33,941 bases of DNA from Parabacteroides sp. GTDB taxonomy: Bacteria; Bacteroidota; Bacteroidia; Bacteroidales; Tannerellaceae. How positions within the stretch are numbered: position 1 is the stretch's first letter; every line of letters starts with the position of its first letter. The stretch spans positions 1 to 33,941 of the forward strand of contig JAQWBH010000014.1 in the NCBI GenBank assembly GCA_028707405.1. Reading direction: 5' to 3'. This document shows positions 1 to 8,272 of the stretch, piece by piece. The position numbers and the translations under genes are program-made. Below the pieces are notes generated by a model. It ran no database searches. It worked only from the letters and a program-made list of their open reading frames with translations, and was not told the DNA's origin.

Positions 1-616
1 GCAACATGCGGAGCTTACGCTTGCCGATGGTACTCATGTGTGGCTTAATGCCAAGACAAAATTCTCGTTCCCAACAAATTTTGAGGTTTCCAATCGTAAT
101 GTTTCATTAGATGGCGAAGCCTATTTTGACGTCACGCACGACTCAAAAAGGCCATTTATCGTTAAGGCGGGAAAATATAGCATACAAGTATATGGTACGG
201 AATTTAATGTTAATGCTTATTCTGGAAAATCTATTTTTGAAACCGCATTACTGAAAGGATCTGTCCGTGTGGGGGAAACCAATAAACAGGCGAATTCATT
301 AATGCTGCAACCAGGGTATAAAGTAGCAGTAAAGAATGATCGTTTTGTAAAATCACCTATAACCCAATATAGCTATTTTAAATGGAAAGAAGGGTTGATA
401 TGTTTTGATGATAATACGATTGGGGAAATGCTTAATAAGCTGGAACTTTATTTTGACGTTCATTTTATTATTAAAAATGCTCATATCATAAATCAGCGTT
501 ATACGGGTAAGTTCCGTGGAAATGATGGCGTTGAGCAAGTTTTAAAAACTTTGCAACTCCGTTCGAAATTTAAATATGAGTTTGATGATGACCGAGATGT
601 AGTAACGATAAACTGA
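1..616 (+). CDS. FecR-family anti-sigma factor, 3' part (5' end outside window)
   Basis: This is the C-terminal part of an inner-membrane FecR anti-sigma factor, which would hold an ECF sigma factor inactive until an outer-membrane SusC-type receptor signals substrate. The open frame runs from the window edge: reading from base 2 gives QHAELTLADGTHVWLNAKTK, the typical start of the periplasmic FecR domain, so the ATG at 38 is internal. The FecR core is followed by a DUF4974-like segment (from about ICFDDNTIGEMLNKLELYFD to the end), which in this family contacts the STN domain of the receptor. The TM segment and cytoplasmic sigma-binding part lie upstream of the window. The next gene, 151 bp downstream, is a SusC-type receptor with an STN domain, its expected partner. 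Family call is firm; substrate unknown. Confidence 0.93.
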   Translation, partial: QHAELTLADGTHVWLNAKTKFSFPTNFEVSNRNVSLDGEAYFDVTHDSKRPFIVKAGKYSIQVYGTEFNVNAYSGKSIFETALLKGSVRVGETNKQANSLMLQPGYKVAVKNDRFVKSPITQYSYFKWKEGLICFDDNTIGEMLNKLELYFDVHFIIKNAHIINQRYTGKFRGNDGVEQVLKTLQLRSKFKYEFDDDRDVVTIN

Positions 617-660
617 TATATTAACATTTAAAGTAAGCTGCCTATGTAACACAAAACAAC

Positions 661-708
661 ATGAAGAGCATAAAAGTCGGTACGTGTTGGAAGCGCATAC
701 CGACTTAG
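661..708 (+). other. possible 15-codon leader ORF crossing the fecR-susC hairpin
   Basis: ATG at 661 opens a short frame reading MKSIKVGTCWKRIPT and ending at TAG 706-708. It spans the whole hairpin at 674-706, so its translation would melt the structure. The corresponding site in the second fecR-susC gap also begins ATGAAGA (33203) but stops after six codons, before the stem. The peptide itself is therefore not conserved. No ribosome-binding site can be judged in this group. It may be chance. Confidence 0.2.
674..706 (+). promoter_or_regulatory. conserved hairpin in fecR-susC gap (copy 1)
   Basis: Inverted repeat AAGTCGGTA (674-682) / TACCGACTT (698-706). Inside it are one C/A mismatch (683/697), a 3-bp upper stem GTG/CGC (684-686 with 694-696, one G-T wobble) and the loop TTGGAAG. 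It lies 57 bp after the fecR stop and 61 bp before the susC start. A structurally matching hairpin with compensatory changes sits at 33229-33260. It may be an RNA attenuator or a protein-binding site; there is no strong T-run, so it is not a classic terminator. Confidence 0.6.
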
Positions 709-767
709 GTGTAATACCAGACTTCTTTAATTATCTAAGTATTAACTAAAATAACAATTGTAAATGT

Positions 768-3635
768 ATGAAGAATAATTTATACAGGGATGATGTTTTC
801 CCATTATTTTGGACCAATAAACATATATTACGTATCATGAAAACAATTTTTATATTTTTGTTCGTTTTCATTTCTGGAATTTTTGCTACTGAAGCCGAAT
901 CACAAGTATCTAAAGTTTCTATATCGAAAAGCAATGTAAGAATTCTTGAAATGATTGATGAGATTGAACATCAGACCGATTATTTATTTATTTATAATAA
1001 AAATGAGGTGGATGTGAATCGCAAAGTCTCCGTGCATGCAACAAATGAACCGGTCGCACAAGTACTTCATAATATATTTGGACGTACAGATATTGTGTAT
1101 GCAATGGAAGGGAATAGCATCATGTTAATGAAGAAAAAGAAAGAGGCAAGTGAACCCATTTCTACTGAGTCCTTCCAGCAAAGAGGAAAGAAAATAACGG
1201 GGATTGTATTGGATGAATCAAAAGAACCGATAATTGGAGCGAATATAATTGTTAAAGGAACTTCTCAGGGTGTTATTACGGATACTCAAGGTTCATTTAG
1301 CATTGAAGTTCCGATCGGTGCCAATATTCAAGTTTCTTATATAGGCTATGCAGATAAAACATTCCAGGTAGGCAAGGAATCCAGTTATAGGATAATTTTG
1401 TCTGAAGCAACGGAGGCGTTAAATGAAGTAGTTGTGACAGCCCTGGGTATTTCGCGTGAAAAGAAGGGATTAGGTTATGCCACTCAAGAAATTAAAACAG
1501 GGGCTTTAGAAAATAAAAACTCGAACCTTGTCAGTATGTTGAGCGGTAAGGTTGCCGGCTTGAATATAAATACCGGCGCTGTGGCCGGTGCAGGTAGCCG
1601 TATTTCAATTCGTGGTGAAAGATCGCTAAGTGCCGGTCCTTCTTCGCCCTTATTTGTGATTGATGGTATACCGATTGGTTCTGGAGCAGGTTCTCAGACA
1701 AGTAGTGCTGAAATTAATGAGATCAGTTCAAATGATATTGAAAGCATGAATGTCCTGAAAGGTGCTGCCGCTTCTGCTCTTTATGGATCTGCAGCCGCTA
1801 ATGGAGCTATTATTATCACAACCAAAAAAGGAAAAAAGGGAAGTGGATTGGGCATTTCTTATAGCGGTACGTTTTCTAGAGAGACACCTTTAATCTTACC
1901 AAAACTGCAAGATCAGTTCGGGCAGGGTAAGAATGGAATCTATGAAGGTGGTAATTTTGGTAGTTCAAGTGGATATTATCCGTCAGGAAAGAACGATAAT
2001 TATGATGAAAGCTGGGGTCCACGTTTTATGGGGCAAAAAATGGTATTATTTGATTCTCCTACAACAAATGGTTACCGTGCGGGCGATACCTATCTTTCTC
2101 CTGAAATACGTGGTGAAGCCATTGCTTCGGATTGGGTGGCACATCCTAATAATATACGAGATTATTTTGATCATGGAACGACTCGCATTAATAGCATTGC
2201 TTTGAGTAATAGTATAAATGGACAGACGTTCCGTATAGGTTATACGAATACGAAACAAGATGGTCTGACTCCAAATAATAATATCAACAGACATTCATTC
2301 AATTTGAATAATTCGATTGAACTAAATAAATGGATGAGTGCTGATGTTGTAGTCAATTATACAAAGACAAACAGAACGAATGTCCCTACGTTAGGATACG
2401 GACAGGATGTATCACCCATGTATTTCTTCTGTTGGATGCCTCAGAGTCATAACATAAACAGTTTGAAGGAATATTGGCAACGTGGAGGTCTGGAAGGTAC
2501 TCGTCAGTTCCAGAATATGGCTTCCTATAATAACCCTTATTTTGTGATGTATGAAATGGCAAGTGCTTCAGAGACTCATCGTTTCTTTGGAAAACTAGGT
2601 ATTAATATAAAACCGATGGAAGGATTGTCAATCATGTTACGCGGTGGTACCGATAATTCATGGGAGGCAGATAGCAGACACGAAAGTTATTATAAAAATG
2701 GAGGCAATGGTTATTATGATGATAATCAATATCAATCGCATAATAATAATTATGATTTCCTGATCAATTATATGCCAAAATTGGGAAATACTTTCGGGTT
2801 GACTGTAAACTTTGGTGGAAACAGAAGGGAAGCTTTCTATAAAGATCTTACAGCAAACACCAGCAGCCTTATTGTTCCGAATATCTTTTCTCTTTCTAAT
2901 TCGAAGGAGAAACCATCAGTATCAGATAGAAGAACAAAAAAAGTTGTAAACAGTTTGTTCGGCAGTGCTCTTTTGGATTATAAGAGAATGATCTTTGCAG
3001 AGGTCACAGGTCGTAATGACTGGTCAAGCACATTACCGCCTTCTACAAATTCTTATTTTTATCCTTCAGTCACATTGAGCGGTTTGGTAAGCGAGATGAC
3101 AAAGTTACCATCATTCATAAGTTATGCAAAAGTAAGAGGCAGTTACGCTTCTGTCGGTAATGATACGGACCCTTACAACTTATATAATTCCTATTCTTTG
3201 AGTGGATACTGGAATGGCGCTCCTACATTATCGAATCCGGGTAATTTACTAAACAGCAATTTGAAACCGGCAATGGCACAAACCTGGGAAACCGGTGCAG
3301 AGTTGAATTTCTTTAAAAATAGATTTAACATAGACTTCAGTTATTATCATACAATAACGAAAGATCAGATAATAAGTCTGCAGACAGCTTTGACTTCCGG
3401 CTATGGCAGCCGATTGATTAACTCCGGAAAAACAGCCAATACCGGTATTGAGTTGATGGTAAATGCAACTCCTGTTTTATTGCAAAACGGTTTAAAATGG
3501 AATGTGGGATTCAATTTTAGTCGCTCGAGAACTAAAGTTGTATACCTGGCTGAAGGAATGGACGAATTAATTTTGACGTCAGAAGGTTTGGAAGATGCCA
3601 AGATTGTTGCACGTAAAGACGAAAGAATGGGATAG
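768..3635 (+). CDS. SusC/RagA-type TonB-dependent receptor with STN domain, truncated by in-frame TAG
   Basis: This is the 5' portion of an outer-membrane SusC-type receptor that would import a ligand with the SusD protein encoded next, powered by TonB. Order: long N-terminal leader with signal peptide (MKTIFIFLFVFIS, about residues 24-45), STN signalling domain (about 49-122), carboxypeptidase-regulatory-like beta-sandwich (142-215), TonB-box-like LNEVVVTALG (218-227), plug, then barrel. The STN domain and the upstream fecR imply sigma/FecR control. The ATG at 768 fits the leader extension common in STN-type receptors; ATG 838 is an alternative. The frame ends at TAG 3633-3635 after 955 codons, inside the conserved barrel motif RMG-x-IFG. 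The same frame continues with perfect family sequence to 4331. As read, the product lacks about 230 C-terminal residues and the last strands, so it should not assemble unless the TAG is read through or is an error. Confidence 0.9.
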   Translation: MKNNLYRDDVFPLFWTNKHILRIMKTIFIFLFVFISGIFATEAESQVSKVSISKSNVRILEMIDEIEHQTDYLFIYNKNEVDVNRKVSVHATNEPVAQVLHNIFGRTDIVYAMEGNSIMLMKKKKEASEPISTESFQQRGKKITGIVLDESKEPIIGANIIVKGTSQGVITDTQGSFSIEVPIGANIQVSYIGYADKTFQVGKESSYRIILSEATEALNEVVVTALGISREKKGLGYATQEIKTGALENKNSNLVSMLSGKVAGLNINTGAVAGAGSRISIRGERSLSAGPSSPLFVIDGIPIGSGAGSQTSSAEINEISSNDIESMNVLKGAAASALYGSAAANGAIIITTKKGKKGSGLGISYSGTFSRETPLILPKLQDQFGQGKNGIYEGGNFGSSSGYYPSGKNDNYDESWGPRFMGQKMVLFDSPTTNGYRAGDTYLSPEIRGEAIASDWVAHPNNIRDYFDHGTTRINSIALSNSINGQTFRIGYTNTKQDGLTPNNNINRHSFNLNNSIELNKWMSADVVVNYTKTNRTNVPTLGYGQDVSPMYFFCWMPQSHNINSLKEYWQRGGLEGTRQFQNMASYNNPYFVMYEMASASETHRFFGKLGINIKPMEGLSIMLRGGTDNSWEADSRHESYYKNGGNGYYDDNQYQSHNNNYDFLINYMPKLGNTFGLTVNFGGNRREAFYKDLTANTSSLIVPNIFSLSNSKEKPSVSDRRTKKVVNSLFGSALLDYKRMIFAEVTGRNDWSSTLPPSTNSYFYPSVTLSGLVSEMTKLPSFISYAKVRGSYASVGNDTDPYNLYNSYSLSGYWNGAPTLSNPGNLLNSNLKPAMAQTWETGAELNFFKNRFNIDFSYYHTITKDQIISLQTALTSGYGSRLINSGKTANTGIELMVNATPVLLQNGLKWNVGFNFSRSRTKVVYLAEGMDELILTSEGLEDAKIVARKDERMG

Positions 3636-4331
3636 ATCTTTGGAACAGCATACGACCGTGTGGAAGAGGGTCCGCTAAAGGGTGAACCTATCCTAAATAG
3701 TTCCGGACAATATGTTTCGAAGAAAGATGTTTATCTGGGCAATGTGAACCCGGATTGGACTGCGGGTATAAGTTCTTCTCTTTCTTTCAAAAGATTTGAT
3801 TTGAGCGTGTTGTTTGATATACGACATGGTGGGTATTTTATTTCCAGAACATTGAATAAGTTTGTTGGAGCCGGTCAAACGGTCGAATCTTTGGAAGGAC
3901 GCGGAGCTCGCGAAAAAGGAAAAGAATATGATGATTTGTATTACAGTGAAGGAGCAATCATGGTTAATGGAGAATATCAACAGAATCTTCAGATATTCGA
4001 TGGAACATATAGTAAAGGTATCGCAGGAAATGATGCGCGTCGTTTTATAAAAACCAAGTATGATCACATTACGGAAGCGCAATTGACGGATGCCTCATTT
4101 GCAAAGTTGAGAGAGCTCCGTATTGGCTATTCGTTACCGGAAAAATGGGTGAAGAAGGCTTATATGCAAAATGTTAATATTGCATTTGTCGGTCGTGATT
4201 TATTCTTGTGGACTAAGAACCAACATGTCGATCCGGAAAGCGGTGGTATGAATAATCTGAATTTGGGTATTGATGCTTTCTCTGTTCCTGCATCAAAAAG
4301 TTTTGGATTTCAGATTAATGTAAACTTTTAA
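3636..4331 (+). pseudogene. 3' part of the same SusC-type receptor, separated by the TAG codon
   Basis: In-frame continuation of the receptor beginning at 768, reading IFGTAYDRVEEGPLKGEP directly after the TAG. It holds the last barrel strands, including the conserved segment GNVNPDWTAGISSSLSFKRFDLSVL (given here only as a landmark from about 3738), and ends in the aromatic-terminated strand QINVNF typical of outer-membrane barrels. A GTG at 3660 could be called as a start, but a barrel fragment without signal peptide has no plausible independent role. With the TAG counted as a sense codon the gene would encode 1187 residues, a normal length for the family. There are no frameshifts or other lesions, so the break is recent, a sequencing error, or a read-through site. 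Confidence 0.85.
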
Positions 4332-4349
4332 TCATTAAAATTGAATAGT

Positions 4350-5924
4350 ATGAAAACAATACATAAGTTAATACTAATAGCGTCAGCTTTTCTTTTAACC
4401 ATTGGATGCACCAATAAATTCGAAGAGATCAATACTAATCCGAATAATCCTGACCGTATAGAGCAACCAAAGTTATTGTTAAGCGGAGTCATTCGGCAAT
4501 TGGGTAATTTGGGCGATGTTAAATATTATGGTTCCGTTTTGGGTGACTATTTGGTGGATCAGTATGTCAGTATGTTTAATGATGTGTTCAACAGTACCCT
4601 TACCGGAGAACTTTATTATGATGGTCGCGATGTACAGGATATGATTGAAATAGCAGAAAAAAATAATCAGCCACATGTTCAGGCAATGGGGATTATTATC
4701 AAATCATTTATGTTTCAGCAAATGACGGATACATATGGTGATTTCCCATATTCAGAAGCTTTTCAAGGGAAAAATGGTGATAATTTTGAACCTAAATATG
4801 ATACTCAGGAAGATATCTATAATGATTTATTACTTCAGTTGGAATCGGCTAACGAATTGCTGATGAAGAGCAGTTCGGAGGAAATCGGGACATATGACTG
4901 TTTGTACAACGGCGATATATTAAAATGGAGGAAGTTCGGAAACAGTCTTAAGCTACGTTTATTAATACGCATGTCCGGGAAAAAGGATGTCAGCAAAAAT
5001 ATCAGCGACATGGTATCTGATCCCGGTAAATATCCGTTAATGTCAAGCAATAGCGACAATGCCGCCATCACATATCTTGATGATGAGTCTGATCATTGGT
5101 GTCCACCATATAATGCTAAATTGGAAAAATTTAATGGGACAGAGTTTATGTCAGTTGTAATTGAAGATCATTTGAAAGCATTGAATGACCCTCGAATAAA
5201 AGTATTTTTCAGCCCGACTGTAAAAGGAGTTGAAGGAGGCAAATATGTTTATGCCGGCGTTCCAAATTGCATACGTGATGCAGACGCAGCCAATTATAAT
5301 GGAGGGGATAGTTACAATTCAAGGAAAGGATACATTTTTGCTCCTCGTTTATTGGATTCGAAATATGCATCACCAACGGCTGCTCAGTCTGTTTTACTGG
5401 CTTATTCTGAAGTTATGTTTAATTTGGCGGAAGCCCGTGAAAAAGGGATAGTTAGTATAGGCGATGCAGCAACATACTATAAGAATGGTATTGCTGCCAA
5501 CTTCAATTATTGGGCTAGTCGTATTCCATCAAACTTTAAGGATATGAAATCAATGGCTTGCCCTCCGACAGAGGCATTGGAAGCTTCTAATGTTATTCCT
5601 GATGCAAGTTATTATGAGCAACCGAAAGTAGCATACACCGGAACACAAGCTGAGAAATTGGAAAAGATTGGCGTACAGAAATGGATTTCACTTTACATGT
5701 GCGGCATAGAAGGTTGGTCTGAATGGCGCCGTACAGGTTTCCCGAAAGATATTTCAGTTACTCCACCGCGGAACCTTCCTTCTTCCAGCAATATTTCTGA
5801 ATGGCCGAGACGGGTTCCGTACCCTCAAAATGAACAAGTTTATAATACGAAACAATATCAAATAGCCGTTTCCAGACAAGGTGCAGACAGTCCATTAACA
5901 CGTATGTGGTGGGACAACAAATAG
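4350..5924 (+). CDS. SusD/RagB-like outer-membrane lipoprotein (SusD-like_2 type)
   Basis: This is a surface lipoprotein that would cap the SusC barrel encoded just upstream and capture its ligand. The start at ATG 4350 is chosen over TTG 4341 because it opens directly on the signal peptide MKTIHKLILIASAFLLTIGC, whose Cys20 is the lipidation site. The following KFEEINTNPNNPD is the signature of the SusD-like_2 group (starch-binding-associated SusD homologues), and the 524-residue length fits. The gene begins 18 bp after the receptor stop and is intact although the receptor is interrupted. It ends at TAG 5922-5924, 11 bp before the next gene's ATG, so co-transcription is likely. The ligand cannot be read from the sequence; the neighbouring phosphodiesterase hints at a phosphorylated compound. 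Confidence 0.93.
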   Translation: MKTIHKLILIASAFLLTIGCTNKFEEINTNPNNPDRIEQPKLLLSGVIRQLGNLGDVKYYGSVLGDYLVDQYVSMFNDVFNSTLTGELYYDGRDVQDMIEIAEKNNQPHVQAMGIIIKSFMFQQMTDTYGDFPYSEAFQGKNGDNFEPKYDTQEDIYNDLLLQLESANELLMKSSSEEIGTYDCLYNGDILKWRKFGNSLKLRLLIRMSGKKDVSKNISDMVSDPGKYPLMSSNSDNAAITYLDDESDHWCPPYNAKLEKFNGTEFMSVVIEDHLKALNDPRIKVFFSPTVKGVEGGKYVYAGVPNCIRDADAANYNGGDSYNSRKGYIFAPRLLDSKYASPTAAQSVLLAYSEVMFNLAEAREKGIVSIGDAATYYKNGIAANFNYWASRIPSNFKDMKSMACPPTEALEASNVIPDASYYEQPKVAYTGTQAEKLEKIGVQKWISLYMCGIEGWSEWRRTGFPKDISVTPPRNLPSSSNISEWPRRVPYPQNEQVYNTKQYQIAVSRQGADSPLTRMWWDNK

Positions 5925-5935
5925 ATGGAAGTATT

Positions 5936-7609
5936 ATGAGTGGCTTGAAAAGGATAAGTTTATTGTTTTGTTTTTGTCTGCTCTTTTGTGCTTTAGAGCT
6001 AAGAGCAGACAAAGCTCCTTCCGGCATCAAACATGTTTTTGTTGTTGGTATTGATGCTATGAGTACTCAGGGCATGGAAAAAGCAAATACTCCAAATATG
6101 GATTATCTGATGAAGAATGGAGCTGTTTGCCGGAGCGTCCGCACAGTAATTCCATCCAGCAGTGCTCCTAACTGGGGTTCAATGTTGGCAGGTGCCGGTG
6201 TTGAGGCTCATGGAATAACATCTAATGACTGGGCCCCTGATAATTATAAGGTGAAACCTGTCGGCATTACTGATTATGGCTTGTTTCCCACTATTGTATA
6301 TGTCGTTCGCAAACAACTTCCAAATGGTAAGATTGGTATGATTTATCAATGGAGCGGTTTCGGAAGCTTGTTTGAAAAGAATGTCGCAAATGTGGATAAA
6401 TCGTATGAAACGGAATTGAAAACTGCAGAGGCTTTGGCAGAATATATCCGTACGGAAAAACCTGCATTTACATTTACACAGCTTGATGATGTTGATCATT
6501 GCGGCCATACCTTTGGTCATATGACGGAAGAATATTTGAAAAGCATTGAAGAAGCTGATAAATGTGTTGGGATGGTACTTAAGGCTGTCAAGGATGCAGG
6601 GATAGAAGACGAATCAATCATCATTATTGTTGCAGACCATGGAGGTATCGGATATGGTCACGGGGGTGAATCCTGGGAAGAGATGACTGTACCCTTTATC
6701 CTCTATGGTAAAAACATCAAAAAAGGTTTTGAAATACAGCAGCAGACATATATGTATGATGTTGCACCAACAATTGCTTATGCATTGAGATTGGATGTCC
6801 CTTATGCTTGGACCGGGCGTCCGATTAGATCGGCATTTGAAGGCGTTAATATTGAATCGGATCCGGTTTTGTTTAAGAAATTATCTTATGGACCTCGTAT
6901 AAATGGCGGACGACATTTGTTTGAACAAGCTGGAGGATTATATATTGACAGAGAGGCTGAAGTTAAAATTGAACCATATAAAGCAGGCGATAAAGTTTAT
7001 TATACAACCGATGGTTCTGAACCGACTAAACAGTCGCAATTGTATCAGGTCCCTTTTAAACTCAACAAGACAACAGTTGTAAAAGCAAAATCATATAGTG
7101 ATGACGGAGATGAGAGCTTGGTATCTGATGCCTATTTTCGTGTTTTGCATAAGAATATTCAAAATGGGGTGAATGTGACTTTTTATTATGGTAAAAATTG
7201 GAAGAATCTTCCAGTCTTAAAAAATGAAAAAGTAATAAGCCACTGGACAACCGATGAGATACGGGTCGATGCAAAGCAAATAGCAAAATTATTGCAACCG
7301 GAAAATTCTACTTTTGGTTTGATGTATACAACATATATTCAAATTGATAAAGCCGGTGAGTATCATTTTTACTTGTTATCGGATGATGGAAGTAAAATGT
7401 ATATTGATGGTTCTAAGGTTGTTGATAATGATGGAGGGCATGGTTTAATAGAAAAAGAAGGAACTGTGAAACTCACGGAAGGACGGCATCCATTGACTAT
7501 CGAATTTTATAATAATATCGGTGGCTTCTGGATTGAAGCGTTTTATAAAGGACCTGGAATTGTAAAACAGATTATTCCTGCTGACAAGTTGTTTAAAAAG
7601 GCAGATTAA
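5936..7609 (+). CDS. secreted phosphodiesterase / alkaline-phosphatase-superfamily enzyme with CHB_HEX_C-like and PA14 domains
   Basis: This is a predicted secreted metal-dependent phosphodiesterase or phosphatase of the nucleotide pyrophosphatase (PF01663) type. Numbering is from ATG 5936, chosen over GTG 5906 because it opens on the signal peptide MSGLKRISLLFCFCLLFC. The catalytic domain covers about residues 31-300: FVVGIDAMST with metal-binding Asp40, the nucleophile region PSSSAPNWGSMLAG (Ser76, the Ser before APN), DDVDHCGHTFGH, and VADHGG with further metal ligands. A chitobiase/hexosaminidase C-terminal-like beta domain (about 338-400, VYYTTDGSEP) and a PA14-type domain (about 415-545, LLSDDGSKMYIDG) follow; both usually bind or present carbohydrates. 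It is the last gene of the SusC/D unit, ending just before a terminator. It probably releases phosphate or phosphodiester groups from the imported ligand. The substrate is unknown. Confidence 0.88.
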   Translation: MSGLKRISLLFCFCLLFCALELRADKAPSGIKHVFVVGIDAMSTQGMEKANTPNMDYLMKNGAVCRSVRTVIPSSSAPNWGSMLAGAGVEAHGITSNDWAPDNYKVKPVGITDYGLFPTIVYVVRKQLPNGKIGMIYQWSGFGSLFEKNVANVDKSYETELKTAEALAEYIRTEKPAFTFTQLDDVDHCGHTFGHMTEEYLKSIEEADKCVGMVLKAVKDAGIEDESIIIIVADHGGIGYGHGGESWEEMTVPFILYGKNIKKGFEIQQQTYMYDVAPTIAYALRLDVPYAWTGRPIRSAFEGVNIESDPVLFKKLSYGPRINGGRHLFEQAGGLYIDREAEVKIEPYKAGDKVYYTTDGSEPTKQSQLYQVPFKLNKTTVVKAKSYSDDGDESLVSDAYFRVLHKNIQNGVNVTFYYGKNWKNLPVLKNEKVISHWTTDEIRVDAKQIAKLLQPENSTFGLMYTTYIQIDKAGEYHFYLLSDDGSKMYIDGSKVVDNDGGHGLIEKEGTVKLTEGRHPLTIEFYNNIGGFWIEAFYKGPGIVKQIIPADKLFKKAD

Positions 7610-7621
7610 TAATTCATTTTG

Positions 7622-7654
7622 AAAGAGGTTGTTCATTTATGGATAGCCTCTTTT
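7622..7654 (+). terminator. intrinsic terminator after the phosphodiesterase gene
   Basis: Hairpin with arms AAAGAGG (7622-7628) and CCTCTTT (7647-7653), extended by weaker GGTT/AGCC pairing and followed by TTTTGCTTTC. It lies 13 bp after the plus-strand stop codon. It also sits 40 bp beyond the 3' end of the convergent sigma gene and may work in both directions. Confidence 0.7.
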
Positions 7655-7693
7655 GCTTTCATACAGGGATATAAAACCGGAAATATTATTATT

Positions 7694-8272
7694 TTAGGAA
7701 AGTAGAAATAGAAATAGAAATAGAAAGAAAGGTAAGTAATCTTTCAGATTTATACGTAGATTCTTTAATGCTTTTGTTATGTAATATTCTATATCTTTTA
7801 CGGTAACGCATAGTTCTGTAGCAATCTCCTTGTTGGTTTTGTTATATAATCGGCTTAGGATAAAAATACGTTTGGTCTGCTCCGGCATGGAGTTGAGTGT
7901 GTTGTATAGAATTTGTTTAATTTCTTCCGAGAATATTTCATTTGGATTACAATCCTGTAAAGATGAGATGCGGATCTCGAGTTCCCGCTTAAAGGAACTT
8001 GTAATTTCCTCTTCCACTTCATAGCGTAAAGCTTCATGCTTAAGATAATCCAGTGAACGATTTTTGAGGATGGTGAGTAATAATGCCTCCAGATGTTTTA
8101 TATCTTCTGGAGCATGTTCTTTTAAACTTTCCCAAAGTTTGATAATGGATTCGGAAACGATGTCTTCCGCAACAAAAGGATCGTGTACATAGGATTTTGT
8201 GAACAGGAATGACTTTCTGTAATATTGAGAGTAAAGAGTATTAAATCCATATTGAAGTTTTTTGTCGTTCAT
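7694..8272 (-). CDS. ECF sigma-70 factor (Bacteroidetes expansion type) with hydrophobic repeat tail
   Basis: A 192-residue RNA polymerase sigma factor of the extracytoplasmic-function type, normally directing transcription of a SusC/D operon when freed by its FecR partner. Region 2 is seen in FNTLYSQYYRKSFLFTKSYV and EDIVSESIIKLWE, and region 4 in LNSMPEQTKRIFILSRLYN followed by the helix-turn-helix NKEIATELCVTVKDIEYYITKAL. After LKDYLP the protein ends in FFLFLFLFLLS, encoded by four perfect copies of a hexanucleotide (7703-7726). No fecR lies beside it: upstream, past 233 bp, is the TolB-like gene on the same strand, and downstream is a convergent phosphodiesterase gene. It may serve a fecR elsewhere, or be FecR-independent. 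I see no convincing TAnnTTTG box upstream. Family call firm; regulon unknown. Confidence 0.93.
   Translation of the reverse strand: MNDKKLQYGFNTLYSQYYRKSFLFTKSYVHDPFVAEDIVSESIIKLWESLKEHAPEDIKHLEALLLTILKNRSLDYLKHEALRYEVEEEITSSFKRELEIRISSLQDCNPNEIFSEEIKQILYNTLNSMPEQTKRIFILSRLYNKTNKEIATELCVTVKDIEYYITKALKNLRINLKDYLPFFLFLFLFLLS
7703..7726. repeat. hexanucleotide tandem repeat (TAGAAA)x4 inside the sigma gene
   Basis: Four perfect copies of TAGAAA on the plus strand. On the coding minus strand these are TTT CTA codon pairs giving Phe-Leu four times near the C-terminus. Gain or loss of a unit would change the tail by two residues without changing the frame. Confidence 0.9.

Noticed and set aside
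1233-1260. Near-identical DNA stretch shared with about 17261-17288 and more weakly 33772-33799
   Set aside because: It encodes the conserved IIGANIVVKGT motif of the carboxypeptidase-regulatory-like domain in SusC paralogues, so it is gene-family similarity and not a mobile repeat.
3633-3635. TAG as a reassigned sense codon in this genome
   Set aside because: The susD gene immediately downstream ends at TAG in a normal position, and other genes here end at ordinary stops. No suppressor tRNA or recoding structure is visible.
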